DNA from: Bradyrhizobium sp. AUGA SZCCT0158
GTDB taxonomy: Bacteria; Pseudomonadota; Alphaproteobacteria; Rhizobiales; Xanthobacteraceae
Direction: 5' to 3'
Assembly (NCBI RefSeq): GCF_018130065.1
Contig: NZ_JAFCME010000015.1
Coordinates: forward strand, 1-64,000
Length of the DNA stretch: 64,000 nucleotides
The position numbers and the translations under genes are program-made. How positions within the stretch are numbered: position 1 is the stretch's first letter; the number at the start of each line of letters is the position of its first letter. Below the pieces are notes generated by a model. It saw only the letters and a list, made by a program, of their open reading frames with translations, had not been told where the DNA came from and ran no database searches. Below, one piece after another: positions 61,206-64,000 of the stretch.

Positions 61206-62261
61206 CTAACCCTGTACGGCGCTGGTGCCGGGGATGCGGCGCGCCGGCAGCGTGGCGCGGCTGGGCTGCAGCGCGGCCAGATTGCCGATGAATTGCCGGG
61301 CGCTGTTTTCCCAGGAGCGCCCGAGCGCAAAGTTCCGGCAGGCCTCGCGCGACATCGTCAGCGCGCGCAGACAGGCGCTGCGCAGATTCCAGTCCAGCGC
61401 GCCGATCGGATGATCGGCGATGACGTCCAAAGGCCCGGTGACCGGAAACGCCGCAACCGGCGTGCCACAGGCCAGCGCTTCCAGCTGCACCACGCCGAAC
61501 GTGTCGGTGAGGCTCGGAAACACAAAGACATCGGCGGCGGCGAGATGCGACCTCAGATCCTCGCCCTTCTTCTCGCCGAGGAAGACGGCGTGCGGATATC
61601 TCTGCGCGAGCTGCGCCCGCTGCGGCCCGTCGCCGACCACGACTTTCGTTCCCGGCAGGTCGAGCGAGAGAAACGCTTCGAGATTCTTTTCGACCGCAAC
61701 GCGGCCCATGGTCATGAAGATCGGCCGCGGCAGGTCGATCGTGGCCGGGCTTTCAGGCGAGAACAGATCGGTGTCGACGCCGCGGGTCCAGAAACCAAGC
61801 TTGCGAAAACCGCGCTCGCTGAGCTCCTGCCGCAATGAGGCGGTCGCGACCATCGTGGTCGACGCCGCCGCATGAAAATGCCGCAACAAAGCGTAGCCGA
61901 CGCTGGCCGGGATCATGGTGCGGACCGCGACATATTCCGGGAAGCGCGTGGTGTAGGACGTGGTGAACGCGAGCTTGTGACGGCGGCAATAGCCGCGCAC
62001 CGCCCAACCGATCGGGCCTTCGGTCGCGATATGGATAGCCTCGGGCGCCGCCGCCTCGATCCGGCGCGCGATCTCGCGGCGGTTCGGCAGCGCGATGCGC
62101 AAGCCAGGATAGGTGGGGACGCCGACGGACGGAAATCCGTCCGGGGTCAGGAAGCTGATCTCGGCGTCAAGCTTGGACGCACTGCGCGCCAGCGAGGTTA
62201 ACGTCCGGACCACACCATTCACCTGCGGATGCCAGGCGTCGGTTGCTATCAATACCCGCAT
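61206..62261 (-). CDS. GT4-type glycosyltransferase, SQD2/MgtA-like
   Basis: GT-B fold transferase of 351 residues. The N-terminal stretch TDAWHPQVNGVVRTL is typical of SQD2/SqdX/MgtA-like enzymes, many of which glycosylate membrane lipids. The donor-site block FPSLTDTFGVVQLEALACGTPV contains the family E-rich motif with Asp in place of the first Glu. Sugar donor and acceptor are not known. It likely heads a transcript with the methyltransferase gene. A 15-bp motif 61 nt upstream also occurs before the Mpo1-like gene. Confidence 0.85.
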   Translation of the reverse strand: MRVLIATDAWHPQVNGVVRTLTSLARSASKLDAEISFLTPDGFPSVGVPTYPGLRIALPNRREIARRIEAAAPEAIHIATEGPIGWAVRGYCRRHKLAFTTSYTTRFPEYVAVRTMIPASVGYALLRHFHAAASTTMVATASLRQELSERGFRKLGFWTRGVDTDLFSPESPATIDLPRPIFMTMGRVAVEKNLEAFLSLDLPGTKVVVGDGPQRAQLAQRYPHAVFLGEKKGEDLRSHLAAADVFVFPSLTDTFGVVQLEALACGTPVAAFPVTGPLDVIADHPIGALDWNLRSACLRALTMSREACRNFALGRSWENSARQFIGNLAALQPSRATLPARRIPGTSAVQG

Positions 62262-62322
62262 GTCGGGACCCCGGGGTTATCCATGATTCTCACTTCCCGA
62301 CGTTGGTTCATGGATATTTCAA

Positions 62323-62337
62323 GCGTATGACGTCATC
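62323..62337. promoter_or_regulatory. Shared 15-bp motif upstream of the glycosyltransferase gene
   Basis: GCGTATGACGTCATC, containing the palindrome TGACGTCA, is nearly identical to 60409-60423. It lies 61 nt upstream of the minus-strand glycosyltransferase start and 59 nt upstream of the plus-strand TAXI gene. It could act on either or both. Confidence 0.55.
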
Positions 62338-62396
62338 GATCTGTAAGGATGTTTTTCCGGTCGTCCCGGCGCTTTTTCGTGTAACGTGACAGTACG

Positions 62397-63797
62397 ATGT
62401 CAAACCCGAACGCAAATTCCGCTCCCTCCCGCCCGCGCCGGAAGCGAAAGAACAACTCGCTGCTGGTGCTCGCCGCCGGAATTTTCATTTTCGGCGCCGC
62501 CGCCGCCACGCTTTATTATCTGTTGCAGCCGGTCACCTTGCGGATCGCGGTTGGCCCTCCCGGCAGCGACGATCAGAAACTGATCCAGCTGATGGCGCAG
62601 ACCTTCGCGCGCGACCACGGCGCCGTTCGGTTGTCGCTCGTTTCGACCCCGGGCGCGGTCGAGAGCATCGCGCTGTTCAACACCGGCAAGGCCGACCTTG
62701 CGGTGGCGCGCGGCGATCTGAACCTGCCGGCCAACGCCGAGTCGGTCGCCATCCTGCGCAAGAACGTCGTCGTGCTGTGGGCGCCGTCAGGCATCGCGCC
62801 GAAGGGCTCGAAGAAAACACCGGTAGCCAAGATCAAGAGCCTCGAGGAGCTCGCCGGACATCGCGTCGGCGTGGTCGGACGAACCGAGGCCAACGTCAAG
62901 CTGCTGCGCACGATCCTGACCGAGGGCGGTATTAAGGTCGACAAGGTGACGATCAGCCAGTTCGGCGTCAATCAGCTCGCGGAGATGGCACGCGACCAGA
63001 CCGTCGACGCGTACATGACGGTCGGCCCGCTCAACAGCAAGATCACCGTCGACGCGATCAACGCCACCGTAGCGGTCCGCGGCGAACCGAAATTTCTCCC
63101 GATCGAGGTGTCGGAAGCGATTTCGAAGAAGCACCCGGTCTATGAAGCCGAAGAAATTCCCGGCAGCATCTTCGCTTCATCGCCGGCGCGCCCCGAAGAC
63201 AAGATCGATACCGTCAGCGTCAACCATTTGATCATCGCGCCGAAGTTGCTGTCCGACACCGCGGTCGGCGCGCTCGCCCGCCAGATCTTTACCCACCGCC
63301 AGCAGCTCGCGCGCGAATTGCCGATCGCAAGCCAGATCGAGAAGCCGGACACCGACAAGGACGCCGCCTTGCCCGCGCACACCGGCGCCGCCGCCTATAT
63401 CGACGGCAACGAGCGGACGTTCCTCGAACGAAACAGCGACTACCTCTGGTTCGCGGTCATGGTGCTCTCAGGCATCGGCTCGGCATGGGCCTGGCTGCAG
63501 CATTACTGGAAGCGGGACGAACGCGAGCAATATTCCGAGCATCGCGACAATCTGCTCGACCTGATTTCGAAGGCGCGCACCGCCGAAACGCCGGAAGAAT
63601 TGTTCGAGATGCAGGGCACCGCGGATGCGCTGTTGCGCGAGGCGCTCGACTGTCATGAGGACGGTGCGATCGAGGACGGGGAATTAGCCGCCATCGGGCT
63701 GGCGCTCGAACAATTCCACCATGCGGTGACCGACCGCCGCGCCACGATCGGCACGGCCGAGCCCGACATGCAGCGGCTGCGGGCGCTGCAGAGCTAA
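62397..63797 (+). CDS. TAXI-family binding protein, membrane-anchored with cytoplasmic tail
   Basis: The 466-residue product has a basic N-terminus (RPRRKRKNN) and one transmembrane helix at about 22-42. A TAXI-type periplasmic binding domain follows (about 48-330; RIAVGPPGSDDQKLIQLMAQ, ALFNTGKADLAVARGD, GHRVGVVG). A second transmembrane helix is at about 348-368 (LWFAVMVLSGIGSAWAWLQHY). The last hundred residues are acidic, helical and predicted cytoplasmic. Ordinary TAXI proteins are free periplasmic subunits of TRAP transporters. No TRAP permease is adjacent, and the two spans suggest a sensor or scaffold. Ligand unknown. Confidence 0.85.
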   Translation: MSNPNANSAPSRPRRKRKNNSLLVLAAGIFIFGAAAATLYYLLQPVTLRIAVGPPGSDDQKLIQLMAQTFARDHGAVRLSLVSTPGAVESIALFNTGKADLAVARGDLNLPANAESVAILRKNVVVLWAPSGIAPKGSKKTPVAKIKSLEELAGHRVGVVGRTEANVKLLRTILTEGGIKVDKVTISQFGVNQLAEMARDQTVDAYMTVGPLNSKITVDAINATVAVRGEPKFLPIEVSEAISKKHPVYEAEEIPGSIFASSPARPEDKIDTVSVNHLIIAPKLLSDTAVGALARQIFTHRQQLARELPIASQIEKPDTDKDAALPAHTGAAAYIDGNERTFLERNSDYLWFAVMVLSGIGSAWAWLQHYWKRDEREQYSEHRDNLLDLISKARTAETPEELFEMQGTADALLREALDCHEDGAIEDGELAAIGLALEQFHHAVTDRRATIGTAEPDMQRLRALQS

Positions 63798-63890
63798 GCA
63801 AGAACGGCAGCCTTTTCTCTATTTTTTTAATGCTTTGCGCACGAACCGCGCCCCCGCTGCCGTCCCCAAGCCCTGCGACGAAGCCGTCCT

Positions 63891-63983
63891 GAAACAATTC
63901 CCTAACGCGACGAAACCATTTTGGCGGCATTGTGCAAATGTCCTGAAACGGTTGGCCTGTACTGGTTTGCCTCAACGACGCGC
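63891..63983 (+). repeat. Leader repeat, copy 2, at the end of the window
   Basis: GAAACAATTC, GCGACGAAACCATTTTGG, TCCTGAAAC and AACGACGCGC repeat the order seen at 55792-55884. No gene is visible before the window ends, but by analogy one would start about 50 bases beyond 63983. The remainder of 63798-64000 holds nothing else recognisable. Confidence 0.65.
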
Positions 63984-64000
63984 TGGAACTGGCGCGACAG

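Overview
The window looks like a chromosomal segment of a high-GC alphaproteobacterium of the Bradyrhizobium / Rhodopseudomonas group (Nitrobacteraceae). This is inferred from the division and cell wall gene order, an FtsZ with a long C-terminal linker, an EcfG-type general-stress promoter, phosphatidylcholine-type lipid genes and several families of short palindromic intergenic repeats. I ran no database search, so the assignment rests on recognition alone.

Region 1 (344-27889, minus strand) is the dcw cluster and its neighbours. In transcription order it reads rsmH, ftsL, ftsI, murE, murF, mraY, murD, then ftsW, murG, murC, murB, ddl, ftsQ, ftsA, ftsZ. An intrinsic terminator follows ftsZ, and lpxC, bamD, recN and ligA come after it. 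Together they make the lipid II precursor, flip and polymerise it at the septum, assemble the divisome, start lipid A synthesis and assemble outer membrane proteins. Two features stand out. A secreted SGNH esterase gene on the opposite strand sits between murD and ftsW. Several operon gaps (murB/murC, murC/murG, murG/ftsW, murE/ftsI, recN/bamD) are filled by different palindromic repeats. No mraZ is seen upstream of rsmH; a plus-strand AmpD-like amidase lies there instead.

Region 2 (28.5-34.7 kb) holds the amidase, a GntR regulator with a D-amino-acid-oxidase-type flavoenzyme, a divergent GltI-like acidic amino acid binding protein with a palindromic operator between them, an ECF42-type sigma factor with its DGPF partner, and the RNase P RNA gene.

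Region 3 (34.7-52.3 kb) is accessory and transport-rich. It holds two alpha/beta hydrolases around an AraC regulator, TauE/SafE, EamA, MATE and ABC exporters, and an EmrAB pump with a divergent TetR and a perfect palindromic operator. PilZ and peptidoglycan-binding small proteins follow, then a TetR-regulated molybdenum hydroxylase made of a fused 2Fe-2S/molybdopterin chain and a PaoB-like FAD subunit with four extra cysteines.

Region 4 (52.3-64 kb) has an extensin-like lipoprotein and a complete miniature transcription unit: an EcfG-type promoter, a Shine-Dalgarno sequence, a 27-codon membrane peptide gene and an intrinsic terminator. Two divergent DUF2147 paralogues follow, with two CRP-like sites between them, then a four-cysteine GLG1-like secreted protein. 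Next is a lipid-flavoured neighbourhood: phosphatidylserine decarboxylase and a membrane-anchored class III aminotransferase with overlapping start codons, an Mpo1/DUF962-like membrane protein, a phospholipid N-methyltransferase-like enzyme and a SQD2/MgtA-like glycosyltransferase. A near-identical 15-bp motif lies upstream of the Mpo1-like and glycosyltransferase genes. The window ends with an anchored TAXI-type binding protein and a copy of the leader found upstream of the GLG1-like gene.
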